From positions 29,928,684 to 29,992,683 of the forward strand of contig CM064580.1 of NCBI GenBank assembly GCA_032716605.1: a stretch of DNA of 64,000 nt. The letters are read 5' to 3'. The notes under the pieces were generated by a model that was given only the letters and a program-made list of their open reading frames with translations, was not told where the DNA came from and searched no databases. The DNA is from Paralithodes platypus. Taxonomy: Eukaryota > Arthropoda > Malacostraca > Decapoda > Lithodidae. Shown here in pieces: positions 46,001 through 59,879 of this stretch (position 1 is the stretch's first letter; each line of letters opens with the position of its first letter). Both the position numbers and the translations under genes were made by a program.

Positions 46001-49000
46001 GTCATAAAACACCCCTGGACTATATATATATATATATATAGCCTTGGGGTCATAAAACACCCCTGGACTGTATATATATCCTTGGGGTCATAAAACACCC
46101 CTGGACTATATATAGCCTTGGAGTCATAGAACACCCCTGGACTATATATATATATAGCCTTGGGGTCATAAAACACCCCTGGACTATATATGTATCCTTG
46201 GGATCATAAAACACACCTGGACTATATATAGCCTTGGGGGTCATAAACCACCCCTGGACTATAGCCTTGGGGTCATAAAACACCCCTGGCCTATATATAG
46301 CCTTGGAGTCATAAAACACCCCTGGACTATATAATATATATAGCCTTGGGGTCATAAAACACCCCTGGACTATATATATATATATAGCCTTGGGGTCATA
46401 AAACACCCCTGGACTATATATATATAGCCTTGGGGTCATAAAACACCCCTGGACTATATATAGCCTTGGGGTCATAAAACATTCCTGGACTATATATATA
46501 TAGCCTTGGGGTCATAAAACACCACTGGACTATATATAGCCTCGGGGGTCATAAAACACCCCATGACTATAGCCTTGGGGTCATAAAACACCCCTGGACT
46601 ATATATATATAGCCTTTGGGGTCATAAAACACCCTTGGACTATATGTAGCCTTGGTGTCATAAAACACCCCTGGACTATATATAGCCTTGGGGTCATAAA
46701 ACACCCCTGGACTATATATAGCCTTGGGGTCATAAAACACCCCTGGACTATATATAGCCTTGGGGTCATAAAACACCCTGGACTATATATAGCCTTGGGG
46801 TCATAAAACACCCCTGGACTATATATAGCCTTGGGGTCATAAAACACCCCTGGACTATATATAGCCTTGGGGTCATAAAACACCCCTGGACTATATATAG
46901 CCTTGGGGTCATAAAATACCCTGGACTATATATAGCCTTGGGGTCATAAAACACCCCTGGACTATATATAGCCTTGGGGTCATAAAACACTCCTGGACTA
47001 TAGCCTTGGGGTCAAAAAACACCCCTGGACTATATATGACCTTGGGGTCATAAAACACCCCTGGACTATATAGCCTTGGTGTCATAAAACACCCCCGGAC
47101 TAGATATAGCCTTGGGGTCATAAAACACCCCTGGACTATATAGCCTTGGGGTCATAAAACACCCCTGGACTATATATATAGCCTTGGGGTCATAAAACAC
47201 CCATGGACTATATATAATCTTGGGGTCATAAAACACCCCTGGACTATAGCCTTGGGGTCATAAAACACCCCTGGACTATATATAGCCTTAGGGTCATAAA
47301 CACCCTAGTCTATATATAGCCTTGGGGTCATAAAACACCCCAGGACTATAGCCATGGGTTCATAAAACACCCCTGGACTATATATATATAGCCTTGGGGT
47401 CATAAAACACCCATGAACAATATATATATAGCCTTGGGGCCATAAAACACCCCTGGACTATACATATATATAGCCTTGGGGTCACAAAACACCCCTGGAC
47501 TATAGCCTTGGGGTCAAAAAACACCCCGGGACTATATATAGCCTTGGGGACATAAAACACCTCTAGAATATATATATAGCCTTGGGGTCATAAAACACCC
47601 CTGGACTTATAGCCTTGGGGTCATAAAACACCCCTGGACTATATATAGCCTTGGGGTCATAAAACACCTCTAAATTATATATATAGCCTTGGGGTCATAA
47701 AACACCCCTGGACTATAGCCTTGGGGTCATAAAACACCCCTGTACTATATAGCCTTGGGGTCATAAAACAACCTCTGGACTATATATAGCCTTGGGGTCA
47801 TAAAACACCCCTGGACAATAGCCTTGGGGTCATGAAACACCCCTGTACTATATATAGCCTTGGGGTCATAAAACATTCCTGGACTATATATATATAGCCT
47901 TGGGGTCATAAAACACCCCTGGACTATATATAGCCTGGGGGTCATAAAACACCCCTGGACTATATAGCCTTGGAGTCATAAAACACCCCTGGACTATATA
48001 TATATATATATATAGCCTTGGGGTCATAAAACACCCCTGGACTGTATATATATCCTTGGGGTCATAAAACACCCCTGGACTATATATAGCCTTGGGGTCA
48101 TAAAACACCCCTGGACTATATATAGCCTTGGGGTCATAAAACACCCCTGGACTATATATATCTATAGTCTTGGGGTCATAAAACACCCCTGGACTATATA
48201 TAGCCTTGGGGTCATAAAACACCCCTGGACTATAGCCTTGGGGTCATAAAACACCCCTGGACTATATATAACCTTGGGGTCATAAAACACCCCTGGACTA
48301 TATAGGCCTATAGCCTTGGGTCATAAAACACCCCTGGACTATATATAGCCTTGGGGTCATAAAACACTCCTGGACTATATCCTTGTGGTCATAAAACACC
48401 CCTAGACTATTTATAGCCTTGGGGTCATAAACATTCCCTGGCAATATAGCCTTGGGGTCATAAAACACCCCTGGACTATACATAGCCTTGGGGGTCATAA
48501 AACACCCCTGAACTATATACCTGTATAGCCTTGGGGTCATAAAACACCCCTGGACTATATATATAGCCTTGGAGTCATAAAACACTCCTGGACTATATGT
48601 AGCCTTGGGGTCATAAAACACCCCTGGACTATATATAACCTTGGAGTCATAAAACACCCCTGGACTATATATAACCTTGGGGTCATAAATCACCCCTGGA
48701 CTATATATAGCCTTGGAGTCATAAAACACCCCTGGACTATATATAGCCTTGGGGTCATAAAACACCCCTGGACTATATATATATAGCCTTGGGGTCATAA
48801 AACACCCCTGGACTATATATATATAGCCTTGGGGTCATAAAACACCCCTGGACTATATAGCCTTGGGGTCATAAAACACCCCTGGACTATAGCCTTGGGG
48901 TCAAAAAACACCCCTGGACTATATATAGCCTTGGGGTCATAAAACACTCCTGGACTATAGCCTTGGGGTCATAAAACACCCCTGGACTATATATAACCTT

Positions 49001-52000
49001 GGGGTCATAAAACACCCCTGGACTATATAGCCTTGTGGTCATAAAACACCCGTGGACTATATATAACCTTGGGGTCATAAAACACCCTGGACTATAGCCA
49101 TGGGGTCATAAAACACCCCTGGACTATATATAGCCTTGGGGTCATAAAATACCCTGGACTATATATATAGCCTTGGGGTCATAAAACACCCCTGGACTAT
49201 AGCCTTGTGGTCATAAAACACCCGTGGACTATATATAGCCTTAGGGTCATAAAACACCCTGGACTATATATAGCCTTGGGGTCATAAAACACCCAGGACT
49301 ATAGCCTTGGCGTCATAAAACCCCCCTGGACTATATATATAGCCTTGGGGTCATAAAACACCCATGGACATATATATATAGCCTTGGGGCCATAAAACAC
49401 CCCTGGACTATACATATATATAGCCTTGGGGTCACAAAACACCCCTGGACTATATATAGCCTTGGGGTCATAAAACACCTCTAGATTATATATATAGCCT
49501 TGGGGTCATAAAACACCCCTGTACTTTATATAGCCTTGGGGTCATAAAACACCCCTTTTCTATATATAGCCTTGGGGTCATAAAACACCCCTGGACTATA
49601 TATAGCCTTGGGGTCATAAAACACCTCTAAATTATATATATAGCCTTGGGGTCATAAAACACCCCTGGACTATAGCCTTGGGGTCATAAAACACCCCTGT
49701 ACTATATATAGCCTTGGGGTCATAAAACACCCCTGGACTATATAGCCTTGGGGTCATAAAACAGCTCTAAATTATATATATAGCCTTGGGGTCATAAAAC
49801 ACCCCTGGACTATAGCCTTGGGGTCATAAAACACCCCTGGACTATAGCCTTGGGGTCAAAAAACACCCCTGGACTATATATAGCCTTGGGGTCATAAAAC
49901 ACCTCTAGAGTATATATAACCTTGGGGTCATAAAACACCCTGGACTATAGCCTTGGGGTCATAAAACACCCCTGTACTATATATAGCCTTGGGGTCATAA
50001 AACACCTCTGATTACATATATAGCCTTAGGGTCATAAAAAACCTCTGGACTATATATAGCCTTGGGGTCATAAAACACCCCTGTACTATATATAGCCTTG
50101 GGGTCATAAAACACCCCTGGACTATATATAGCCTTGGGGTCATAAAACACCCCTGGACTATAGCCTTGGCGTCATAAAACACCCCTCGACTATATATATC
50201 CTTGGGGTCATAAAACACCCCTGGACTATATAGGCCTATAGCCTTGGGTCATAAAACACCCCTGGACTATATAGCCTTGGGGTCATAAAACACCCCTGGA
50301 CTATATATAGCCTTGGGGTCATAAAACACCCCTGGACTATATAGCCTTGGGGTCATAAAACACCCCTGGACTATATATAGCCTTGGGGTCATAAAACACC
50401 CCTGGACTATATATAGCCTTGGGGTCATAAAACACCCCTGGACTATATATATAGCCTTGTGGTCATAAAACACCCCTGGACTATATATAGCCTTGGGGTC
50501 ATAAAACACCCCTGGACTATATAGCCTTGGGGTCATAAAACACCCCTGGACTATATATAGCCTTGGGGTCATAAAACACCCCTGGACTATATATAGCCAT
50601 GGGGTCATAAAACACCCCTGGACTATATATATATATAGCCTTGGGGTCATAAAACACCCCTGGACTATATATAGCCTTGGGGTCATAAAACACCCCTGGA
50701 CTATAGCCTTGGGGTCATAAAACACCCCTGGACTATATATATATATAGCCTTGGGGTCATAACACACCCCTGGACTATATATAGCTTTGGGGTCATAAAA
50801 CACCCCTGGACTATATATAGCCTTGGAGTCATAATACACCCCTGGACTATATATATATATATATAGCCTTGGGGTCAAAAAACACCCCTGGACTGTATAT
50901 ATATCCTTGGGGTCATAAAACACCCCTGGACTATATATGGCCTTGGAGTCATAGAACACCCCTGGACTATATATATAGCCTTGGGGTCATAAAACACCCC
51001 TGGACTATATATATATCCTTGGGGTCATAAAACACACCTGGACTATATATATAGCCTTGGGGGTCATAAACCACCCCGGGACTATAGCCTTGGGGTCATA
51101 AAACACCCCTGGACTATATATATAGCCTTGGAGTCATAAAACACCCCGGGACTATATAATATATATAGCCTTCAGGTCATAAAACACCCCTGGACTATAT
51201 ATATATATATAGCCTTGGGGTCATAAAACACCCCTGGACTATATATAGCCTTGGGGTCATAAAACATTCCTGGACTATATATATATAGCCTTGGGGTCAT
51301 AAAACACCCCTGGACTATATATAGCCTGGGGTCATAAAACACCCCTGGACTATATATAGCCTTGGAGTCATAAAACACCCCTGGACTATATATATATATA
51401 TAGCCTTGGGGTCATAAAACACCCCTGGACTGTATATATATCCTTGGGGTCATAAAACACCCCTGGACTATATATAGCCTTGGAGTCATAGAACACCCCT
51501 GGACTATATATATATCCTTGGGGTCATTAAACACACCTGGACTATATATGTACCTTGGGTCATAAAACACACCTGGACTATATATAGCCTTGGGGGTCAT
51601 AAACCACCCCTGGACTATAGCCTTGGGGTCATAAAACACCCCTGGACTATATATAGCCTTGGAGTCATAAAACACCCCTGGACTATATAATATATATAGC
51701 CTTGGGGTCATAAAACACCCCTGGACTATATATATATATATAGCCTTGGGGTCATAAAACACCCCTGGACTATAGCCTTGGGGTCATAAAACACCCCTCG
51801 ACTATATATAGCCTTAGGGTCATAAAACACCTTGGGCTATATATATATAGCCTTGGGGTCATAAAACACCCCTGGACTACATATAGCCTGGGGGTCATAA
51901 AACACCCCATGACTATAGCCTTGGGGTCATAAAACACCCCTGGACTATATATATATAGCCTTGGGGTCATAAAACACCCCTGGTCTATATGTAGCCTTGG

Positions 52001-55000
52001 TGTCATAAAACACCCCTGGACTATATATAGCCTTGGAGTCATAAAACACCCCTGGACTATATATAGCCTTGGGGGTCATAAAACACCCCTGGACTATATA
52101 TAGCCTTGGAGTCATAAAACACCCCTGGACTATATATAGCCTTGGAGTCATAGAACACCCCTGGACTATATATAGCCTTGGGGTCATAAAACACCCCCTG
52201 GACTATATATAGCCTTGGGGTCATAAAACACCCCTGGACTATATAACTTTGGGGTCATAAAACACCCCTGGACTATAGCCTTGGGGTCATAAAACACCCC
52301 TGGACTATATATAGCCTTGGGGTCATAAAACACCCCTGGACTATAGCCTCGGGGTAAAAAAACACCCCTGGACTATATATAGCCTTGGGGTCATAAAACA
52401 CCCCTGGACTATATATAGCCTTGGGGTCATAAAACACCCCTGGACTATATATAGCCTTGGGGTCATAAAACCCACCCTGGACTATATAGCCTTGGGGTCA
52501 TAAAACACCCCTGGACTATATATATAGCCTTGGGGGTCATAAAAACACCCCTGGACTATATAGCCTTGGGGTCATAAAACACCCCTGGACTATATAGCCT
52601 TGGGGTCATAAACACCCTGGACTATATAGCCTTGGGGTCATAAACACCACCCTAACTATAGCCTTGGGGTCATAAAAACACCCCTGGACTATAGCCTTGG
52701 GGTTCATAAACACCCCTGGACTATATATAGCCTTGGGGACATAAAACACCCCTGGACTATATATAGCCTTGGGGTCATAAAACACACCTGGACTATATAT
52801 ACCTTGGGGTCATAAACACCCTGTACTATATAGCCTTGGGGTCATAAAACACCCCTGGACTATAGCCTTGGGTCATAAAACACCCTGTACTATATAGCCT
52901 TGGGGTCATAAAACACCTCTGATTACATATATAGCCTTGGGGTCATAAAACACCCCTGGACAATAGCCTTGGGGTCATAAAACACCCCTGTACTATATAT
53001 AGCCTTGGGGTCATAAAACACCCCTGGACTATATATAGCCTTGGGGTCATAAAACACCTCTAGATTATATATATAGCCTTGGGGTCATAAAACACCCCTG
53101 GACTGTATATATATCCTTGGGGTCATAAAACACCCCTGGACTATATATAGCCTTGGAGTCATAGAACACCCCTGGACTATATATATATATAGCCTTGGGG
53201 TCATAAAACACCCCTGGACTATATATATATCCTTGGGGTCATAAAACACACCTGGACTATATATAGCCTTGGGGGTCATAAACCACCCCTGGACTATAGC
53301 CTTGGGGTCATAAAACACCCCTGGCCTATATATAGCCTTGGAGTCATAAAACACCCCTGGACTATATAATATATATAGCCTTGGGGTCATAAAACACCCC
53401 TGGACTATATATATATATATAGCCTTGGGGTCATAAAACACCCCTGGACTATATATATATAGCCTTGGGGTCATAAAACACCCCTGGACTATATATAGCC
53501 TTAGGGTCATAAAACATTCTTGGGCTATATATATATAGCCTTGGGGTCATAAAACACCCCTGGACTACATATAGCCTGGGGGTCATAAAACACCCCATGA
53601 CTATAGCCTTGGGGTCATAAAACACCCCTGGACTATATATATATAGCCTTGGGGTCATAAAACACCCCTGGTCTATATGTAGCCTTGGTGTCATAAAACA
53701 CCCCTGGACTATATATAGCCTTGGAGTCATAAAACACCCCTGGACTATATATAGCCTTGGGGGTCATAAAACACCCCTGGACTATATATAGCCTTGGAGT
53801 CATAAAACACCCCTGGACTATATATAGCCTTGGAGTCATAGAACACCCCTGGACTATATATATATATAGCCTTGGGGTCATAAAACAACCCCTGGACTAT
53901 ATATAGCCTTGGGGTCATAAAACCCCCCTTGACTATATAGCCTTTGGGGTCATAAAACACCCCTGGACTATAGCCTTGGGGTAAAAAAACACCCCTGGAC
54001 TATATATAGCCTTGGGGTCATAAAACACTCCTGGACTATAGCCTTGGGGTCAAAAAACACCCCTGGACTATATATAACCTTGGGGTCATAAAACACCCCT
54101 GGACTATATAGCCTTGGAGTCATAAAACACCCCCGGACTATATATAGCCTTGGGGTCATAAAACACCCTGGACTATAGCCTTGGGGTCATAAAACACCCC
54201 TGGACTATATATATAGCCTTGGGGTCATAAAACACCCATGGACTATATATAATCTTGGGGTCATAAAACACCCCTGGACTATAGCCTTGGGGTCATAAAA
54301 CACCCCTGGACTATATATAGCCTTAGGGTCATAAAACACCCTAGACTATATATAGCCTTGGGGTCATAAAACACCCCAGGACTATAGCCATGGGTTCATA
54401 AAACACCCCTGGACTATATATATATAGCCTTGGGGTCATAAAACACCCATGAACAATATATATATAGCCTTGGGGCCATAAAACACCCCTGGACTATACA
54501 TATATATAGCCTTGGGGTCACAAAACACCCCTGGACTATAGCCTTGGGGTCATAAAACACCCCTGGACTATAGCCTTGGGGTCAAAAAACACCCCTGGAC
54601 TATATATAGCCTTGGGGACATAAAACACCTCTAGAATATATATATAGCCTTGGGGTCATAAAACACCCCTGGACTATAGCCTTGGGGTCATAAAACACCC
54701 CTTTTCTATATATAGCCTTGGGGTCATAAAACACCCCTGGACTATATATAGCCTTGGGGTCATAAAACACCTCTAAATTATATATATAGCCTTGGGGTCA
54801 TAAAACACCCCTGGACTATAGCCTTGGGGTCATAAAACACCCCTGTACTATATATAGCCTTGGGGTCATAAAACACCTCTGATTACATATATAGCCTTGG
54901 GGTCATAAAACACCCCTGGACAATAGCCTTGGGGTCATAAAACACCCCTGTACTATATATAGCCTTGGGGTCATAAAACACCCCTGGACTATATATAGCC

Positions 55001-56835
55001 TTGGGGTCATAAAACACCCCTGGACTATATGTATTGCCTTGGGTCATAAGACACCCCTGGACTATATATATATAGCCTTGGGGTCATAAAACACCCCTGG
55101 ACTATATATAGCCTTGGAGTCATAAAACACCCCTGGACTATATATAGCCTTGGAGTCATAAAACACCCCTGGACTATATATAGCCTTGGGGGTCATAAAA
55201 CATCCCTGTACTATATAGCCTTGGGGTCATAAAACACCCCTGGACTATAGCCTTGGGGTCATAAAACACCCTGGATTATAGCCTTGGGGTCATAAAACAC
55301 CCCTGGACAATATATATAGCCTTGGGGTCATAAAACACCCATGACTATATATAGCCTTGGGGTCATAAAACACCCATGGACTATATATAACCTTGGGGTC
55401 ATAAAACACCCCTGGACTATAGCTTTGGGGTCATAAAACACCCCTGGACAATATATAGCCTTAGGGTCATAAAACACCCTAGACTATATATAGCCTTGGG
55501 GTCATAAAACACCCCAGGACTATAGCCATGGGTTCATAAAACACCCCTGGAATATATATATATATAGCCTTGGGGTCATAAAACACCCATGAACAATATA
55601 TATATAGCCTTGGGGCCATAAAACACCCCCGGACTATATATAGCCTTAGGGTCATAAAACACCCTAGACTATATATAGCCTTGGGGTCATAAAACACCCC
55701 AGGACTATAGCCATGGGTTCATAAAACACCCCTGGACTATATATATATAGCCTTGGGGTCATAAAACACCCATGGACAATATATATATAGCCTTGGGGTC
55801 ATAAACCACCCCTGGACTATATATATATATATAGCCTTGGGGTCACAAAACACCCCTGGACTATAGCCTTGGGGTCATAAAACACCCCCTGGACTATATA
55901 TAGCCTTGGGGTCATAAAACACCCCTGGACTATATAGCCTTGGGGTCATAAAACACCCCTGGACTATAGCCTTGGGGTCAAAAAAACATCCCTGGACTAT
56001 ATATAGCCTTGGGGACATAAAACACCTCTAGAATATATATATATAGCCTTGGGGTCATAAAACACACCTGGACTATAGCATTGGGGTCATAAAACACCCC
56101 TGTACTATATATAGCCTTGGGGTCATAAAACACCCCTGGACTATATATAGCCTTGGGGTCATAAAACACCTCTAAATTATATATATAGCCTTGGGGTCAT
56201 AAAACAGCTCTGATTACATATATAGCCTAGGGGTCATAAAACACCCTTGGACAATAGCCTTTGGGGTCATAAAACACCCCTGTACTATATATAGCCTTGG
56301 GGTCATAAAACACCCCTGGACTATATATAGCCTTGGGGTCATAAAACACCCCTGGACAATAGCCTTGGGGTCATAAAACCCCCCTGGACTATATATATAG
56401 CCTTGGGGTCATAAAACACCCATGGACTATATATAGCATTGGGGTCATAAAACACCCCTGGCCTATAGCCTTGGGGTCATAAAACACCCCTGGACTATAT
56501 ATAGCCTTAGGGTCATAAAACATCCTGGACTATATATAGCCTTGGGGTCATAAAACACCCCAGGACTATAGCCATGGGTTCATAAAACACCCCTGGACTA
56601 TATATATATATAGCCTTGGGGTCATAAAACACCCATGGACTATATATATATAGCCCTGGGGTCATAAAACAGCCCTGGACTATATATATATAGCCATGGG
56701 GTCATAAAACACCCCTGGACTATATATATATATAGCCTTGGGGTCATAACACACCCCTGGACTATATATAGCTTTGGGGTCATAAAACACCCCTGGACTA
56801 TATATAGCCTTGGAGTCATAATACACCCCTGGACT
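40056..56835 (+). repeat. 16.8-kb mini/microsatellite array, 32-40 bp units
   Basis: The unit has a conserved 28-base core, containing CCTTGGGGTCATAAAACACC followed by CCTGGACT, and a linker of ATA to (TA)6. Units are thus 32, 36, 38, 40 or more bases long, giving roughly 450 copies. The core contains GGGGT-CATAAAAC-ACCCC, a 5-bp stem with an 8-base loop. Point variants (GGAGTC, GGTGTC, CCATGGGG, CACCTCTA, CCTTAGGG) mark individual units, and runs of marked units recur in the same order far apart. The many short frames read MFYDPKAIYSPGV-type peptides on the minus strand; they are translations of the repeat and not genes. Confidence 0.97.
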
Positions 56836-57240
56836 AGAGGAGAGCCATTGGCGGTGGTGAACGTTGAAATCTCCTAAGATGGAGATTTCTGAGAAACGAG
56901 AAATGGATAGAATGTGTTCCACTGTAGAGTTTAGATAGTCAAAGAATTTGGGAAAGTTAGTAGAGTTATGGGAAAGATAGACAGCACAGAAATATTTAGT
57001 AAGAGAATGACAGGAAAGTTTGAGCCATAAAGTTGAGAATTCAGAGGAGTCGAAATTGGGAACACGAGAGCAAGTGAGTTTGTTGTGCACATATACACAA
57101 CATCCGCCTTTGGCTTTGAAACTAGGATAGAGAAAGTAGGAGGATACAGAGAAGGGGTTGCTGGATGTTGCTACAGACACCTGAGTTTCGGTGAGGAAAG
57201 GTGGTATGTGCGACAGATGGAGAACCTTCCCCAGCATGCC
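56836..57240 (-). mobile_element. LINE endonuclease fragment abutting the satellite (family B?)
   Basis: Minus-strand frame of an EEP endonuclease: LTETQVSVAT near 57,190, GGCCVYVHNKL near 57,100, a long middle part and ISILGDFNVHHRQWL ending near 56,850. It lacks the downstream SDH part because the array core CCTGGACTA joins directly at 56,835. The reading frame continues by chance into the satellite. The wording differs from the endonuclease at 1-780. It may be the 5' half of the family whose RT copies lie at 11.6, 15.6 and 19.8 kb, but no overlap proves this. Confidence 0.85.
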
Positions 57241-57438
57241 AAAGAGGACCTACTGGCAGGTGTGCACGTGTGTCGGCACTCAGATGGCGGACCGCAGTGC
57301 CTGCAGATTAGTTCGGAAAGCAGACATACATCAAACGAGGGAAGGGTTCTGGAGGTATGAAGGGCATTTCAACGAGCGCTGAGTAAGTGGCTGTGTGAGT
57401 GAATAGTTTCAGTGTGAGCGCCCACCTTGACATTGTCA

Positions 57439-57867
57439 TGGAACATATGTACGATGAATCTGAGGAGGAACAGAAGCCACACGGTGGAGTAGATGGGGAA
57501 GAGAAGAGTAAGCACAAGGAGGAAGGAAAGAGAAGAAGGAGACTGGACGAGGCCGATCGGAGGAAGATCGCGGTGGAGCTGGAGAAGTACAGTCACCCTT
57601 TCAATGACCAGGAACCAGGTCTTTATAACATAATTATGCAATGGACAACTGGCAACAGACACAGTGAATGTTCAGAACGCATTGGCCATCGGGAGTGAGC
57701 AGAGCAGGCACTTCTCTGCTTCGCTGAGTAGTGAATTCCACAAGACAATAAAGAAGAAGGTCAAAACAATGGAGTCTCTCAAGAAGGCAGTCACTATCAA
57801 AGGGAAGGCCGTCTACGACATCGAAACTCTGTTCAGTCGGCTATTAGTCGTGGGGCAGCTAATTTAA
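57439..57867 (+). pseudogene. Uncharacterised protein fragment, frameshifted
   Basis: From ATG at 57,439 the frame gives an acidic then strongly basic segment (EEEQKPHGG..., KRRRRLDEADRRKIAVELEK) and SHPFNDQEPGLYNII. Near 57,632-57,640 the frame changes, and the following segment, VNVQNALAIGSEQSRHFSAS to VYDIETLFSRLLVVGQ, is in another phase ending at a stop at 57,865. By eye a 4-base insertion (TGCA) explains the shift. The style (short basic helix, then NGQ, then a KTMESLKK and YDIETLFSRLL pair) recalls an uncharacterised protein type I associate with invertebrate genomes and mobile elements; this is from memory and unverified. It appears truncated at its C-terminus. Confidence 0.5.
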
Positions 57868-59033
57868 TAATTTTAATAAATAAATAATGTATTCACCTTT
57901 GTAATGATATATGTACAATAATTTTAAGAACCTTAATAACCTCAGCAATAATCAGAAACCGTAATTCTCATGCCTCTCATATTCCGAAACGCCACACCTG
58001 TACACCTGAATTAAAACGGAACATTACCTGCCCGAGCCAAGAGTTTGGTAGGCAATATCTAATTCGCTTTCGGGTATCTCTCCTCTCGGGGCGAACGTGC
58101 TTAATAGCTGAAATATTCGATTCGGAACATACTTCCGTAGGGGTTAGCCAGAATCCCCTTAAAAATATCTCCAAGCGGCTGTGTTAGTGACCCCGAAGAA
58201 GTGGTGTAGACGAGCTAGAAAGTGTATCTTCTAGTGCGATTGTGTGAAGAGGACGTCCCATGGTGTCAACAGGACTGGACAACGAACTCAGTCGCCACGT
58301 GTGGCCAGATCCTCTCATGGGCTCTTTCTTCTCTACCTGAATCAGATAAAGTGTTTTGATGATTATTTGCGAAGGGTTATATAAGATATGTTAGTGTTCA
58401 TTTTAACGTCAGATTAGAGATTATTAATTCTCTCCTTGGGAGGCTTGCCGGTGTCCTTAATAATAAGCACCGTTAATCCCATAGACAGTCCACACACACA
58501 CATCCATAACCCCTACATATTTTCCCCGTGTTTGTGCTTTGGACCCGGTAGCAACCTTGACGGTTCTGCCCCAGCAATTGTTTGTTCCCTATCTCGGGTT
58601 TCGAACTGAGGCAACGGAGTGTTTAATATTAATTAGGAATCCAGCTTCAGTCTGGACCCCCCCCCCCCCATAGAGGTAAGTGAGTGTGGGAGGTGGACTC
58701 TCTAAGAGTTAATGTTTCGGGCGGTATCTCACTGGGGGCCCAGGTTGAAGTAGGATATATTGGTGTGATATTAGAGGTGGTCAGGGCACCCCTGCTTCCA
58801 GTAATATCACCACGAGGTTAGTAGTCATATTAGGACACTGCCTTGTATTGTTAGACCATTATTATATGTATAAAATATTATGTGCAACTCTCTTGGGTTG
58901 AGAGTGGATTACCGTTGGCTGGTTTGCGCACGGTTTAGTACTGTCGAGGGCGCGCATAGCCTGTTATGCTCGAAGTACACCTGCACTCTTGTGTCTTTGA
59001 TGTCTGCTGGTAGCCTATGTATTTAACTGTTTT
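57868..59033. other. No gene; possible remnant LTR-like sequence
   Basis: No coding sequence recognised. The stretch up to 59,458 ends in CAGATTCGTAACA, similar in its last bases to the LTR end GACGTAACA of the Gmr1-like element, and contains GT-rich, C-run (58,658-58,669) and mixed-composition pieces. A solo LTR of a distant relative is possible but not demonstrated. Confidence 0.35.
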
Positions 59034-59042
59034 GATTATCCA

Positions 59043-59198
59043 TGAGAGGTTGAAGGATGGAGTGAGGAAGTACATGAACGAAGGCGGTGCTGGTTGGGGG
59101 GAGGGGCATCGACTGACTGGGGACAGAGGTGCATGGGGGCGGTTCGTTCGTGGCCACCCCTTCGGGGATCACGGCGTCAAGCAATAGATAGATAGATA
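59043..59198 (+). mobile_element. Short 5'-truncated retroposon with (GATA)n tail
   Basis: About 156 bases ending in AATAGATAGATAGATA are flanked by the 9-base direct repeat GATTATCCA at 59,034-59,042 and 59,199-59,207. The body contains AGTACATGAACGAAGG and GTGGCCACCCCTTCGG. A simple-sequence 3' tail plus target duplication indicates a truncated non-LTR retroposon, possibly RTE-like. The GA at the right duplication overlaps the tail, so it could be 7 bases instead of 9. Confidence 0.7.
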
Positions 59199-59454
59199 GA
59201 TTATCCAACCCAGCATTGCTAATCCCGGTGTTGGTTTCGGGTTCTCGTAGCTAGTAAGTTACATGAGTATTTCTGTTCTACTTATTCAGAATAGGAGCAG
59301 GGCAGTGTGCACCTTTAGCCCTGAGAAGAACCTGGAACCGTTCAAAGTGCTCTTACCTGTTGCATCGTGGTGTTGTTTGGTAGAGAGACAAGGTGCATTT
59401 CCATTAGTAATTATTTTCGTATACCGTCTCTAAGCAACTGAGGTCCAGATTCGT

Positions 59455-59458
<4 letters not shown>

Positions 59459-59490
<32 letters not shown>
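59459..59490. repeat. (TA)n microsatellite followed by poly-T
   Basis: TA dinucleotides followed by a T-run. The next 390 bases (to about 59,880) are very AT-rich with an imperfect duplication of a CGAGGATAACTACGTTTGTAAAT-type block and no gene. Confidence 0.9.
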
Positions 59491-59496
<6 letters not shown>

Positions 59497-59879
59497 TTTA
59501 TTGTATATAATCAGTTATGTTGCTTATTTATTGTATATATTTACTATTTTATTCACATATTTATTATATATTTTAGTTATATTTACTTTTTTTAGTTTAT
59601 TTATGCATAAAAGTCCATGTAATGTATTGTCTTGAGGATTATGACTCCTATACCCTTGCTAGTTCAAATTATGTCGAATAATATTACATTTGCGAGTGAC
59701 TGCATTTGTAAATAATACCTATTATTTTCTTCTTCTTCCTCAGATACATCGAGGATAACTACGTTTGTAAATGAATAAATAATATGTTGCTCACTTTTGC
59801 CCAGATACGCGTAGGATCACTTATATGTTGCTAACCCAAATTGTCCCTTACTATAACATCTCCTAAAGCGCGCGTCATA

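Noticed and set aside
40464..56835. Dozens of MFYDPKAIYSPGV-type proteins
   Set aside because: Minus-strand translations of the 32-40 bp satellite; ends are set only by unit-length changes.
40056..56835. CRISPR-like array
   Set aside because: The repeat core alternates with a short TA linker and not unique spacers, and the sequence is eukaryotic.
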